NCBI GenBank assembly: GCA_963843945.1
Contig: CAWJMF010000001.1
Location: forward strand, 213,458 to 277,457
Origin: CAWJMF01 sp963843945
GTDB taxonomy: Bacteria > Vulcanimicrobiota > Vulcanimicrobiia > Vulcanimicrobiales > Vulcanimicrobiaceae
DNA length: 64,000 nucleotides
Reading direction: 5' to 3'
Below, in pieces: positions 32,659 through 40,226 of the stretch. A model generated the notes under the pieces. That model had not been told where the DNA came from and did no database searches. It saw only the letters and a list, made by a program, of their open reading frames with translations. The first letter of the stretch is position 1. Every line of letters starts with the position of its first letter. The translations under genes were made by a program, and so were the position numbers.

Positions 32659-33131
32659 TGGGCCGCGCCGCGGCCGTCCTGGCGGCCGGGCTCGCCCTGG
32701 CCCCGGGAAGCCTGAGTGCCCAGCAGTTCCCAGCAATGCCGCGCTCGACCGCCGCTCCGGCGACCGCGCAACACGCCGAGTACGTCGTGGAAGTCAACCG
32801 CAAGGGGCAAGTCGTGCGCGTCCGCTCGGCCAAACACGCGAGCGATCCGTCCTTCGACGCGCGGGTGAACGGCAACGCGCTGCAGGTCTTTATTCGAGAG
32901 CCCGACGGAACCGCGGTCGCGGGCGTCTACCGGCTCACCTACGACTACAACCCAAAAACGAAAAACGTGACGCGCCGGGTTACCCTGCTGCAGGCCGGCG
33001 GGGTCGATCCCGACGCGCTCGGGGCCGTCGATCAGCTCACCAAGCAGAATTCCAAAGCGCTCCATCATCCGCCGACCCCGCTCCCGCTGAGCCCGCTCCC
33101 GGACTTTTCGCCGGCGCCCGCAAAAACGTGA
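32658..33131 (+). CDS. Small exported protein, unknown function
   Basis: 157 residues from a GTG that overlaps the preceding small gene by one base. The signal peptide is GRAAAVLAAGLALAPGSLSAQQ. The mature part has QHAEYVVEVNRKGQVVRVRSAKHASDPSFDARVNGNALQVFIREPDGTAVAGVYRLTYDYNPKTKNVTRRVTLLQAGG, a likely beta-sandwich, and a Pro-rich tail (HHPPTPLPLSPLPDFSPAP). The TGA overlaps the next GTG (GTGA). No family recognised. Confidence 0.65.
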   Translation: MGRAAAVLAAGLALAPGSLSAQQFPAMPRSTAAPATAQHAEYVVEVNRKGQVVRVRSAKHASDPSFDARVNGNALQVFIREPDGTAVAGVYRLTYDYNPKTKNVTRRVTLLQAGGVDPDALGAVDQLTKQNSKALHHPPTPLPLSPLPDFSPAPAKT

Positions 33132-33355
33132 GCGATTTCGATCCGCTGAAATGGTGGTTGAGGAGTCGCGACGGAATCGACGACGTCGTCGATAAGGACA
33201 TCGCGCGCAGTTGCGCGACCAAGGACGGTTACCGCAGCGAAGCCGAAGCGCGCGCACATGCGGCGATGAACGGCATGAGCGGAAAACTTTTCACGTATCA
33301 CTGCCGCTATTGCGACGAATGGCATCTCACGCGCCGCGCGCCGCGCGGTCAGTAG
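33128..33355 (+). CDS. 75-residue protein with CxxC...H motif
   Basis: Starts with a GTG overlapping the stop before it. The protein (SDFDPLKWWLRSRDGIDDVVDK, then IARSCATKDGYRSEAEARAHAAM) ends in FTYHCRYCDEWHLTRRAPRGQ. The arrangement H-C-x2-C-x3-H near residues 57-65 is a plausible small metal site, and similar CxxCxxWHLT tails occur in short phage and bacterial proteins of unknown role. It is the third of three overlapping small genes (zinc ribbon, exported protein, this one), so co-expression is likely. It runs into the convergent dehydrogenase-like gene. Confidence 0.65.
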   Translation: MSDFDPLKWWLRSRDGIDDVVDKDIARSCATKDGYRSEAEARAHAAMNGMSGKLFTYHCRYCDEWHLTRRAPRGQ

Positions 33356-33972
33356 GCGAGCGCGGCCACTTTGCGGATCGTGCGTTCGTCGGCAATCGCG
33401 CGGATCATGAAGTCGGCGACGTCGGCGCGCGAAATGCGCCGGCCGTTTTCAGGGAGAAAGCGCTCGCCGGCGCGGTAGAGACCGGTGCGCGACCCGTCGG
33501 TGAGTCCGGCGGCCCGAACGATCGTCCAGACCAGTCCGCTTGCCTCGACCTCTCGTTCCATGAGCCGTAGATCGGCCAGCACGTTCTTGAGCACGAAGGG
33601 TGCGAGCACGCGCTCGAGCAGAAAGCCGGCGCCCGGGTCGTGTTCGACGCCGACCGCAGAGGCGACCAGCAAGCGCGAGGCGCCGTGCGCCTTCATCGAA
33701 CTGATGATATTGGCCGTTCCGGCGGAGTAGACGCTGGTGGGACCGAGTCCGCGCGCGCCGAGCGCCGAAAGGACCACATCGCTGCCGGCGACGACGGCGT
33801 CGACGGCGGCCGGATCGAGCACGTCTCCTTGGATGACGCCGATCGCGCCGAGGTCACCGGGGAGCTTGCTGCGGTCGCGCGCCAGCACTTTGAGGTGGTC
33901 GCCATCCTCGCGCGCCGCAGCCATGAGCCAGCGGCCCACGCCTCCGGTCGCGCCGATTATTGCGACTCGCAT
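33349..33972 (-). CDS. NAD(P)-binding protein, atypical SDR (NmrA/SDR_a5-like)
   Basis: 207 residues, single Rossmann domain. The nucleotide motif is IIGATGGVGRWLM at the N-terminus, with VIQGDVLDPAAVDAVVAGSDVVLSALGARG near 50-80. ASRLLVASAVGVEHDPG replaces the classical Tyr-x3-Lys region, and IVRAAGLTDGSRTGLYR occurs near the end. Enzymes of this type include biliverdin reductase-like and NADPH-quinone-type proteins; the exact reaction is not predictable. It stands alone, convergent with the small-protein operon and divergent from the FAA hydrolase. Confidence 0.85.
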   Translation of the reverse strand: MRVAIIGATGGVGRWLMAAAREDGDHLKVLARDRSKLPGDLGAIGVIQGDVLDPAAVDAVVAGSDVVLSALGARGLGPTSVYSAGTANIISSMKAHGASRLLVASAVGVEHDPGAGFLLERVLAPFVLKNVLADLRLMEREVEASGLVWTIVRAAGLTDGSRTGLYRAGERFLPENGRRISRADVADFMIRAIADERTIRKVAALAY

Positions 33973-34024
33973 GTTGACTCAAATGCCTCCGCGAAGGGCT
34001 CTCCCGAAAGGACGGTCACCACTC

Positions 34025-34897
34025 ATGCGCTACGTCAGCTTCTCTCACAACGGCGTCGTCCGCCCGGGAATCCTCGAGGAACATCTCATTCACCCGCTGC
34101 CGGCCGAATTCGCTTCGCTCGCCGCGTTCATCGCGCTGCCCGCACGCGAACGCGCCGCCTTCAGGTCGGACGCCACGCCGCTCGAGATCGGGGAAGTCAA
34201 GCTCGTCGCGCCGGTTCACCCCCACAAGAACGTCTTCTGCGTCGGACGCAACTACAAGGGACATGCTGAAGAAGTTGCGCGCGCCACCGGCAGGCCGATG
34301 AACTTGCCCTCGGTGCCGACGTTTTTCACCAAAGCGCCGACCGCGATCTCGAACCCGGATCAAACCTTGCACCTCTCTCCCGAAGTCTCGTCCGAATACG
34401 ATTGGGAAGCGGAACTGGCCGTCGTCATCGGCCAGGTCTGCCGCGACGTCAAGGAAGCCGACGCGCTCTCGGTGATCTTCGGCTATACCTGTCTCAACGA
34501 CCTAACCGCGCGCGACCTGCAGCGCGAGCACCAGCAATGGTTCAAAGGCAAGAGCCTGGATTACGCGTGCCCGATCGGGCCGTGGATCGTCGGTACGGAC
34601 GAGATCCGCGACCCGCAGACGCTGCAAGTGCGCTTACGTCTCAACGGTGTCGTCAAGCAAGATGCGAACACGAGCACGATGATTTTCAGCATCGCGCAAA
34701 TCATCGCCAGCCTCTCGCGCGGCATGACGCTCGAACCCGGGGACGTGATTGCAACCGGGACGCCCGACGGCGTCGGCATGGCCCGCACGCCGCCCGAATG
34801 GTTGCGCGACGGCGACGTGGTCGAAGTCGACATCGAGGGGATCGGCGTCCTGCGCAATCGCATCGCGCTGGGCGTTCCCACCGCCGCAGCCCGCTGA
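34025..34897 (+). CDS. Fumarylacetoacetate hydrolase-family protein
   Basis: 290 residues from the ATG at 34025 (AAAGGA upstream). An N-terminal domain of about 70 residues precedes the FAH fold: NVFCVGRNYKGHAEEV, PTFFTKAPTAISNPDQTLHLSPEVSSEYDWEAELAVVIG (the Glu-x-Glu and Asp metal ligands), FGYTCLNDLTARDLQ, KSLDYACPIGPWIV and DVIATGTPDGVGM. Members cleave or decarboxylate beta-diketo acids in aromatic catabolism, or tautomerise oxaloacetate. The reaction cannot be fixed here. Its stop overlaps the CTG from which the ABC transporter ATPase seems to start (CTGA). Confidence 0.9.
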   Translation: MRYVSFSHNGVVRPGILEEHLIHPLPAEFASLAAFIALPARERAAFRSDATPLEIGEVKLVAPVHPHKNVFCVGRNYKGHAEEVARATGRPMNLPSVPTFFTKAPTAISNPDQTLHLSPEVSSEYDWEAELAVVIGQVCRDVKEADALSVIFGYTCLNDLTARDLQREHQQWFKGKSLDYACPIGPWIVGTDEIRDPQTLQVRLRLNGVVKQDANTSTMIFSIAQIIASLSRGMTLEPGDVIATGTPDGVGMARTPPEWLRDGDVVEVDIEGIGVLRNRIALGVPTAAAR

Positions 34898-35670
34898 ACG
34901 CTGCCGAACCGCGCATCGCGCTGCGCGGCCTGCGCAAGCGCTTTGCGTCGGGCACGCTCGCCCTCGACGGCGTCGACCTCGACGTTGCCGAGGGCGAATT
35001 CGTTTCGATCGTCGGGCCGAGCGGCTGCGGCAAGACGACCCTGCTGCGCATTGCCGCGGGGCTCGAAGCAGCCACCGAGGGAACGGCGACGCTGCGCACC
35101 GGCGACGCGCGGGCGGGCACGCTGCCCAGCGCGATGGTCTTTCAAGAACGCTCGCTCTTTCCGTGGATGCGGGTGCGCCAGAACGTCGAGTTCGCCTTCG
35201 ACCGCCTCGCCGTCGCGCCGGCCGAACGGCGGCGGCGCGCCGCCGACCAATTGGCGCGCGTCGGTTTGACGCGCTTCGCCGACGCGTATCCGCACGAGCT
35301 CTCCGGCGGGATGAGCCGCCGGGTCGCGGTGGCGCGCGCCTTCGCCGTCGAGCCGCGAGCGCTTTTTATGGACGAGCCGTTCGGTGCGCTCGACGAGCAG
35401 ACGCGCCTCGGCCTCGGCGCCGAGCTGGAAAAGATCTGGGAGGCCTCGCGGCCGACGGTACTCTTCGTCACGCATTCGATCGAGGAAGCGCTGGCGCTAT
35501 CCGACCGCGTCGCGGTCATGAGCGAGTCGCCCGGCCGCATCGCCGACGTCATCGAGGTGCCTTTCGCGCGCCCGCGCGACGCGATCGACCTGCGCGGCGA
35601 CCCCGCCTTCGGAAGGCTCGCCGCGCGCATTTGGAATCGGCTTCGCTCCAGTCTGGTCGAACGCGCGTGA
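34894..35670 (+). CDS. ABC transporter ATP-binding protein, nitrate/sulfonate/taurine type
   Basis: 258 residues. Walker A is VGPSGCGKTTLL, the signature LSGGMSRRVAVARAF, Walker B ALFMDEPFGALD and the switch VTHSIEEAL. Close relatives are SsuB and TauB. No ATG, GTG or TTG occurs between the previous stop and Walker A in this frame, so the CTG at 34894 that overlaps the FAH stop (CTGA) is the best start; it gives NAAEPRIALRGLRKRF, which is the normal N-terminus. The permease gene begins inside its stop. The matching binding-protein gene is not adjacent, but one of the right type lies at 41943. Confidence 0.92.
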   Translation: MNAAEPRIALRGLRKRFASGTLALDGVDLDVAEGEFVSIVGPSGCGKTTLLRIAAGLEAATEGTATLRTGDARAGTLPSAMVFQERSLFPWMRVRQNVEFAFDRLAVAPAERRRRAADQLARVGLTRFADAYPHELSGGMSRRVAVARAFAVEPRALFMDEPFGALDEQTRLGLGAELEKIWEASRPTVLFVTHSIEEALALSDRVAVMSESPGRIADVIEVPFARPRDAIDLRGDPAFGRLAARIWNRLRSSLVERA

Positions 35671-36410
35671 ACGAGCGGATACTGCGCGCTCTTTCCCCTT
35701 TCGCGGTACTGCTCGTGTGGGAAGCCGCGGTGCGCGCGCACCTGCTCGACGCGCGCTTCTTCCCGGCCCCGAGCGCGATCGCGGGCACGTTCGTCCAATT
35801 CGCGCGCAGCGGCGAATTGTGGGCGAACTTGAGCGTGACGCTGGCGCGCATCCTCGTGGGCCTCGTTCTGGGCGCCGTGCCGGGAATCGCGCTGGGCCTC
35901 TTGATCGGCATCAACCGTTGGGCGCGCGCGCTCTTCGAACCGATGATCGCGGTTCTGTATCCGATCCCGAAGATCGCCCTCATTCCGCTGATGCTCCTGA
36001 TTTTCGGGATCGGCGAAAGCGGCAAGTACGCTCTGATCGCGATCGGCGTGTTCTTCGTGATGGCGATCAACACCGCGGCCGGCGTGCGCCAAATCGACGC
36101 GACGCTGCTCGATGTGGCGCGCGCGTTCCGCGTCACCACGCGCTCGCTCTACGCGCGCGTCCTCTTGCCGGCCGCGCTGCCCAACGTGTTCGCCGGCCTC
36201 AAGCTCTCGATCGGCATCGCGGTCGTGCTCGCCGTCGCGGCTGAACTGCGCGCCGCGAATTCGGGACTCGGTTTCGTCATCTGGAATTCGTGGGAGACGC
36301 TGCAAGTCGAGCGAATGTACGTCGCGCTGGTCATCGTCTCGCTGCTCGGCTACGTTCTCTCCCTCGCCGGCGACGCGCTCGAACGCGCCGCCATCCCCTG
36401 GCGCTCCTGA
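35667..36410 (+). CDS. ABC transporter permease, SsuC/TauC type
   Basis: 247 residues from a GTG overlapping the ATPase stop (GTGA). Six membrane helices with the binding-protein-dependent permease motif VFFVMAINTAAGVRQIDATLLDVARAFRVTTRSLYARVLLPAALPNVFAGLKLSIG, in which the E-A-A-like loop contacts the ATPase. It forms with the upstream gene an importer for small anionic or aromatic solutes; the substrate may be an aliphatic sulfonate, nitrate or similar. Confidence 0.92.
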   Translation: MNERILRALSPFAVLLVWEAAVRAHLLDARFFPAPSAIAGTFVQFARSGELWANLSVTLARILVGLVLGAVPGIALGLLIGINRWARALFEPMIAVLYPIPKIALIPLMLLIFGIGESGKYALIAIGVFFVMAINTAAGVRQIDATLLDVARAFRVTTRSLYARVLLPAALPNVFAGLKLSIGIAVVLAVAAELRAANSGLGFVIWNSWETLQVERMYVALVIVSLLGYVLSLAGDALERAAIPWRS

Positions 36411-36436
36411 TCGGCTAAGAAGAAGGGACGCACATC

Positions 36437-37186
36437 GTGCCTCGCGTCGACGTTCGAATCAACACCGGGGACGGAGACTGCCCGGCCTCGGTCTTCACTC
36501 CGGAGGGCGCCACGGGACCGTGGCCGGGGGCGATCTTCTTCATGGACGGCCCGGGCATTCGGCCATCGTTGTGGCAGATGGGACAGCGCCTTTCGAACGC
36601 GGGCTATCTGGTTCTGCTGCCGGATCTCTTTTATCGGAGCGGCCCGTATGCGCCGCTGGAACCGGCTAAGCTCTTCAGCGACCCGGCGCTCCTCGAGGAG
36701 CTGCGGCGCAACGTGAAGACGCTCGACCGCGACAAGAAGATCGTCGACGCGGAGGCCTTTATCGGGTATCTCGGCGAGAGCCCCGAGGTCGCGGGCGAAC
36801 GTTTCGGCGCCACCGGTTATTGCATGGGCGGTAACTTTGCGCTGACGGCCGCGGGTGCGTTTCCCGACCGCTTTGCCGCGATCGCGTCGTTCCACGGCGG
36901 CAATCTCGCAACCGAGCAGCCCGACAGCCCGCACCGCTTCGTCCGCGGGATCACCGGCCGGGTCTACGTTGCGGGAGCGATCGAGGACAGCTCGTTTCCG
37001 GACGAACAGAAGGCGCGGCTCGAAGCGGCATTGAGCGACGCCGGTGTCGACCATCTCGTCGAAACGTATGAAGGCGCCCGCCACGGCTGGGCCGTGCCGG
37101 ACATGCCCACGTACAACGAGCCGGCCGCCGAGCGCCACTGGACCGCACTCTTGAGTCTCTTCGCCGATCGGTTGGCAGGGGCGTAG
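36437..37186 (+). CDS. Dienelactone hydrolase-family protein
   Basis: 249 residues, GTG start, cytoplasmic alpha/beta hydrolase. The nucleophile elbow is GYCMGG (Cys nucleophile near 132, typical of DLH), the acid is likely Asp in IEDSSFPDEQ (about 188), and His is in EGARHGWAVPD (about 220). The start of the fold is PASVFTPEGATGPWPGAIFFMDGPGI. DLH opens lactones in chlorocatechol breakdown, but many paralogues have other ester substrates. Neighbours (an FAA hydrolase and an ABC importer) allow a role in aromatic degradation without proving it. Confidence 0.9.
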   Translation: MPRVDVRINTGDGDCPASVFTPEGATGPWPGAIFFMDGPGIRPSLWQMGQRLSNAGYLVLLPDLFYRSGPYAPLEPAKLFSDPALLEELRRNVKTLDRDKKIVDAEAFIGYLGESPEVAGERFGATGYCMGGNFALTAAGAFPDRFAAIASFHGGNLATEQPDSPHRFVRGITGRVYVAGAIEDSSFPDEQKARLEAALSDAGVDHLVETYEGARHGWAVPDMPTYNEPAAERHWTALLSLFADRLAGA

Positions 37187-37212
37187 TCACGGGAGGCGAG
37201 AGCGAGGACTCG

Positions 37213-38043
37213 ATGCTGTTTTTCGCAGTCTCGACGGCGGCCGTCGTCGCGTCCCCACAAGCTGGGCTGCCGGCCGCGCCGGCACCTTCGGCGACGCCGC
37301 TCCAGGAGATCGGCCACGTGCGCTCGTCGGCGTACTGTTCGACCCTCGCGAAGCACGTCGCGCCGGCCCTGCTCGCCTTGATCAAAACCGACGAGCTCAT
37401 TGCGGCCGCTCACGCAACGCTCAACAGCATGAGCGGCGATACGGTCAGGGGCTCGACGCATCGCTACGACCTCGACCTCGCACATTTGAGCCAAGTCATC
37501 ACGCTTGCGACGCGCAACCTGCAGACCGTGCGGAAGCTTCTCGACGACCCGTACCTTCCGGCGAACCTGCCGGCCGGCGAAGCGCGCAGTGCGGCCGACC
37601 TTCGGACGAGTCTCGAGCAAGTCGCGGCCCAGCAAACCGCCGCGATCAACCTCATGGACGGGACGTACGAAACGGCTCGCATGGCGCAGATGCAAGAGGG
37701 CTTCAGCCCCCTGCAGCCCGGGACATCGGCGGTGAATAAGGGCGGCACTCCCCCGCCGACGTCCACACCGTCGAATGCCACGCCCGATCCCTCGCAGTAC
37801 CTCAACGCCGCGGGTTTGCCCGACCGCGACATCAACAGCCAATTTTCGCAAAAGTCGCTAGCTGCTGGATCTTCCTTAGGACGCACGAGCTACGATGCGA
37901 TGGGGCAGATCTTACAACTTCAACAAACGCGTATCGCGGCGGCTGAGAAACCTGCGTCGGATGCCGTCGTCGCCGCGGTCGCGCTCTGCAACGCTTCGCG
38001 CGGCCCAACGGCGCCACCGGTCACTCCGTCGCCCGCACGCTGA
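37213..38043 (+). CDS. Exported helical protein, unknown function
   Basis: 276 residues from an ATG, with a short hydrophobic N-terminus (LFFAVSTAAVVASPQAG) that is probably a signal. The mature part is largely helical (SSAYCSTLAKHVAPALLALIKTDELIAAAHATLNSM, YDLDLAHLSQVITLATRNLQTVRKLLDD, LRTSLEQVAAQQTAAINLMDGTYE). A Pro/Thr/Ser linker near 175-190 follows, and a late Cys (VVAAVALCNASRG) may pair with the early one. No family recognised. Confidence 0.65.
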   Translation: MLFFAVSTAAVVASPQAGLPAAPAPSATPLQEIGHVRSSAYCSTLAKHVAPALLALIKTDELIAAAHATLNSMSGDTVRGSTHRYDLDLAHLSQVITLATRNLQTVRKLLDDPYLPANLPAGEARSAADLRTSLEQVAAQQTAAINLMDGTYETARMAQMQEGFSPLQPGTSAVNKGGTPPPTSTPSNATPDPSQYLNAAGLPDRDINSQFSQKSLAAGSSLGRTSYDAMGQILQLQQTRIAAAEKPASDAVVAAVALCNASRGPTAPPVTPSPAR

Positions 38044-38094
38044 TCGCGCCGCGACGCCGAAAGGCTTTGCGCCGCGCTGCGCTAAGCGCAGATC

Positions 38095-38110
38095 AGGGAG
38101 GCCAGCGATT
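38095..38110 (+). promoter_or_regulatory. Ribosome binding site and AUU start of the patatin gene
   Basis: AGGGAGG (38095-38101), a 6-base spacer, then ATT (38108-38110) in frame with the lipase. The first downstream NTG codon (a TTG 17 codons in) would remove the oxyanion-hole motif, and no upstream in-frame NTG codon in the preceding 60 bases is preceded by a ribosome site. Confidence 0.55.
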
Positions 38111-39154
38111 CGAGCTTTAGTTCTCAGCGGCGGCGCGGCGCGCGGCGCCTTCGAAGCGGGCGTTGCAACGGCGTTGCTCGAGGAAGAAGATTTCGACATC
38201 GTCTGCGGGACGTCGGTCGGCGCGCTCAACGGCGCAGCCGTCGCGCTGGGCCGGCCCGACTTGCTCCGCGAGTTGTGGTCGTCGATCGGCGGCCGGCATA
38301 TCATGCGGCCGGCACCTGTGCTCGAAAAAGCGCAGCGCGCGCTCGACGACGGCAAAGCACTGCTGCGCGGACCGCTCGGCGACCGGAGCGCGGCACTCGG
38401 CCGGCTCGCCCGCGACCTGTTCGACCTTCCCTCGCCAAAGGCGCTCTTCGGTATCCGCGGGTTTCTCACGCCCGACCCGATCGCCGAGTTGCTGGGCTCG
38501 CATCTCGATCTTGCGAAGCTCACGCGCTCGCTGGTGATCGCGGTGACGAATTTGAGCAAGGGCACGAGCGAGGCGTTCTACTCGTTTCGCGAGGCCGGGG
38601 GCGAGCAAGAAGCTCGCTTCGTCGCAAACGAACCCAACAGCCGGCCTCTCACCGCGGAGAACCTCTTCGACGCGCTGCGCGCCGCGGCTGCGCTTCCCGC
38701 CGCCTACGCGCCCGTCCCGATTCCGAGCGGCCGCGGTGAAACGGACGAGTACGCCGACGGGGCGGTCGCCAACAACACGCCGCTGCGCCAGGCGATCGAC
38801 GCCGGCGCGACCGACGTCACCGTCGTCTTCTTACAGCACTCGGCGCTGCACTATCGCGACGCGCGGCTCAAGAACCTCGCGCAAATCGGCTTCGTCGCAC
38901 ACGACATCATGCAGGAGCGCATGATGGAACTCGACCTGAAGCTGGCGCGCAGCATCAACGAGGCGGTCCGCCGGGGTTCGGCCGAGCCGGGAAAACGCTT
39001 CATCGATCTGCGCACGATCGGGCCGAGCACCCCCCTGCGGCTGGGGGCGTTAAGCTTTGACGATCAAGCTTCGATCGATCGAGTCTTCGCGCAAGGCGTT
39101 GCCGAGGGCCAGGCCGCATTAGACGTGGCAAAAGGCCGCAATATTAAGAGATGA
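38108..39154 (+). CDS. Patatin-like phospholipase, probable AUU start
   Basis: 348 residues; serine lipid acyl hydrolase with a Ser-Asp dyad. The protein opens directly with RALVLSGGAARGAFEAGV, the oxyanion hole, then CGTSVGALNGAAV carrying the catalytic Ser (GxSxG, about residue 38), and EYADGAVANNTPLRQAI with the catalytic Asp (DGA/G motif, about 219). The beginning of the family domain coincides with an ATT codon six bases after AGGGAGG, so AUU is the likely initiator. C-terminal helices include MQERMMELDLKLARSINEAV. Cytoplasmic by sequence (no signal). The cyclic-nucleotide-binding gene follows by 31 bases. Confidence 0.9.
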   Translation: MRALVLSGGAARGAFEAGVATALLEEEDFDIVCGTSVGALNGAAVALGRPDLLRELWSSIGGRHIMRPAPVLEKAQRALDDGKALLRGPLGDRSAALGRLARDLFDLPSPKALFGIRGFLTPDPIAELLGSHLDLAKLTRSLVIAVTNLSKGTSEAFYSFREAGGEQEARFVANEPNSRPLTAENLFDALRAAAALPAAYAPVPIPSGRGETDEYADGAVANNTPLRQAIDAGATDVTVVFLQHSALHYRDARLKNLAQIGFVAHDIMQERMMELDLKLARSINEAVRRGSAEPGKRFIDLRTIGPSTPLRLGALSFDDQASIDRVFAQGVAEGQAALDVAKGRNIKR

Positions 39155-39185
39155 ATAAGAAGCCCTTCAGGAGTGAACGCACGCC

Positions 39186-39632
39186 ATGTCGACGCCGCTG
39201 AGCCTCTTCCAAAATGACCCGATGGCCGAGCCCTTCAAAGCCGGCCAAACGATCTTCTCGCAAGGCGAACCGGGGGATCACATGTACGTGGTCCTCGACG
39301 GCGAGGTCGATCTCATGATCGGCGACGTGACGATCGCGACGGTGAGTTCGGGCGAAATGTTCGGCGAGATGGCCGTCATCGACCACCGCGACCGCAGCGC
39401 GACGGCGGTCGGCAAGAGCGACGGCACGATGGTCCCGGTCACCCAGAAGCGCTTCTTGTACCTCGTTCAGAACACGCCGTTCTTTGCCGTTCAGGTCATG
39501 GAATCGATGGCCGATCGCTTGCGCCATATGAACGACGCGACGGTGGGAGCGGCCGCCTCCCCGGCGTCCGCTGCGACACCGTCGGCTCCAGCGACGCCGG
39601 CAACGCCGGCGAACGAGACCGCTACGACGTAG
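39186..39632 (+). CDS. Cyclic nucleotide-binding (Crp-like) domain protein without DNA-binding domain
   Basis: 148 residues. Almost the whole protein is one cNMP-binding jellyroll: FKAGQTIFSQGEPGDHMYVVLDGEVDLMIG, the phosphate-binding cassette GEMFGEMAVIDHRDRSATA (about 58-78) and the C-helix RFLYLVQNTPFFAVQVMESMADRLRHMND. No helix-turn-helix follows; instead the chain ends in an Ala/Pro/Thr-rich tail of about 30 residues. It may act as a free regulatory subunit, for example for the patatin made just upstream, as in proteins where the two domains are fused. The Arg in the cassette suggests real nucleotide binding. Confidence 0.88.
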   Translation: MSTPLSLFQNDPMAEPFKAGQTIFSQGEPGDHMYVVLDGEVDLMIGDVTIATVSSGEMFGEMAVIDHRDRSATAVGKSDGTMVPVTQKRFLYLVQNTPFFAVQVMESMADRLRHMNDATVGAAASPASAATPSAPATPATPANETATT

Positions 39633-40218
39633 CGCTTCGTCCGACAGGCGCGGGCGATGGCTCCGCGTCAGCGGCCAGCCAGGGATCTTCGACCCGGAGG
39701 CGCGGCACGCTCGCCGGGTAGAGCCCTGTCGGATGCTTTTTCGCCCAAAGCCGATAACGCGACGTCATGTACTCGAAATTTTGATATTGGCGCGGTCCGC
39801 GTTCGCGGCGCAGCAGGGCGATCGTCGGCGAAAGCAACTCCCAGTAGCGGTCGACCAGCCTTCCGAAAAGCTCGAAGAAGGCGCGCTCTCCCACGAGCCC
39901 GTTCTTGACGAAGGTCCCCATCTGGTCGAACCAGTTGCAGACTTTCATCTCGGGATGGTGCTGCGGATCGACGAACCCGATGCGCGTCAGCTCGCCGCGG
40001 TACGCCGGATCTTCGAGCCGCGCGGGCAGCTCGTGCTGCACGTAGTGGAAGGCCGCCTGTAAGTGCGGTTCGTTGAAGTCGTGCTCGAGCGAGAGCAAGG
40101 ATTGAATCTGGTTGTTGGAGCTCAGGTGACGCATCTGCAGCACCGCGGGCACGACCGTCGCCCCGATGACCAACAGCGTCAGAAAACTCCAGAGGCTGCT
40201 CCAGAACTCGACCGGCAC
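39622..40218 (-). CDS. Membrane-anchored DUF4760-like protein
   Basis: 198 residues from the GTG at 40218. A single helix (SSLWSFLTLLVIGATVVPAVLQM) leads to a helical domain (NQIQSLLSLEHDFNEPHLQAAFHYVQHELPARLEDPAYRGELTRIGFVDP, KVCNWFDQMGTFVKNGLVGERAFFELFGRLVDRYWELLSPTIALLRRERG, YQNFEYMTSRYRLWAKKH). It shares architecture with the gene at 18049. It sits eight bases after the K+ channel stop, so it may be a channel-associated subunit, but that is inference from position only. It converges with the cyclic-nucleotide-binding gene and overlaps it by 11 bases. Confidence 0.7.
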   Translation of the reverse strand: MPVEFWSSLWSFLTLLVIGATVVPAVLQMRHLSSNNQIQSLLSLEHDFNEPHLQAAFHYVQHELPARLEDPAYRGELTRIGFVDPQHHPEMKVCNWFDQMGTFVKNGLVGERAFFELFGRLVDRYWELLSPTIALLRRERGPRQYQNFEYMTSRYRLWAKKHPTGLYPASVPRLRVEDPWLAADAEPSPAPVGRSATS

Positions 40219-40226
40219 TCCGCTTT

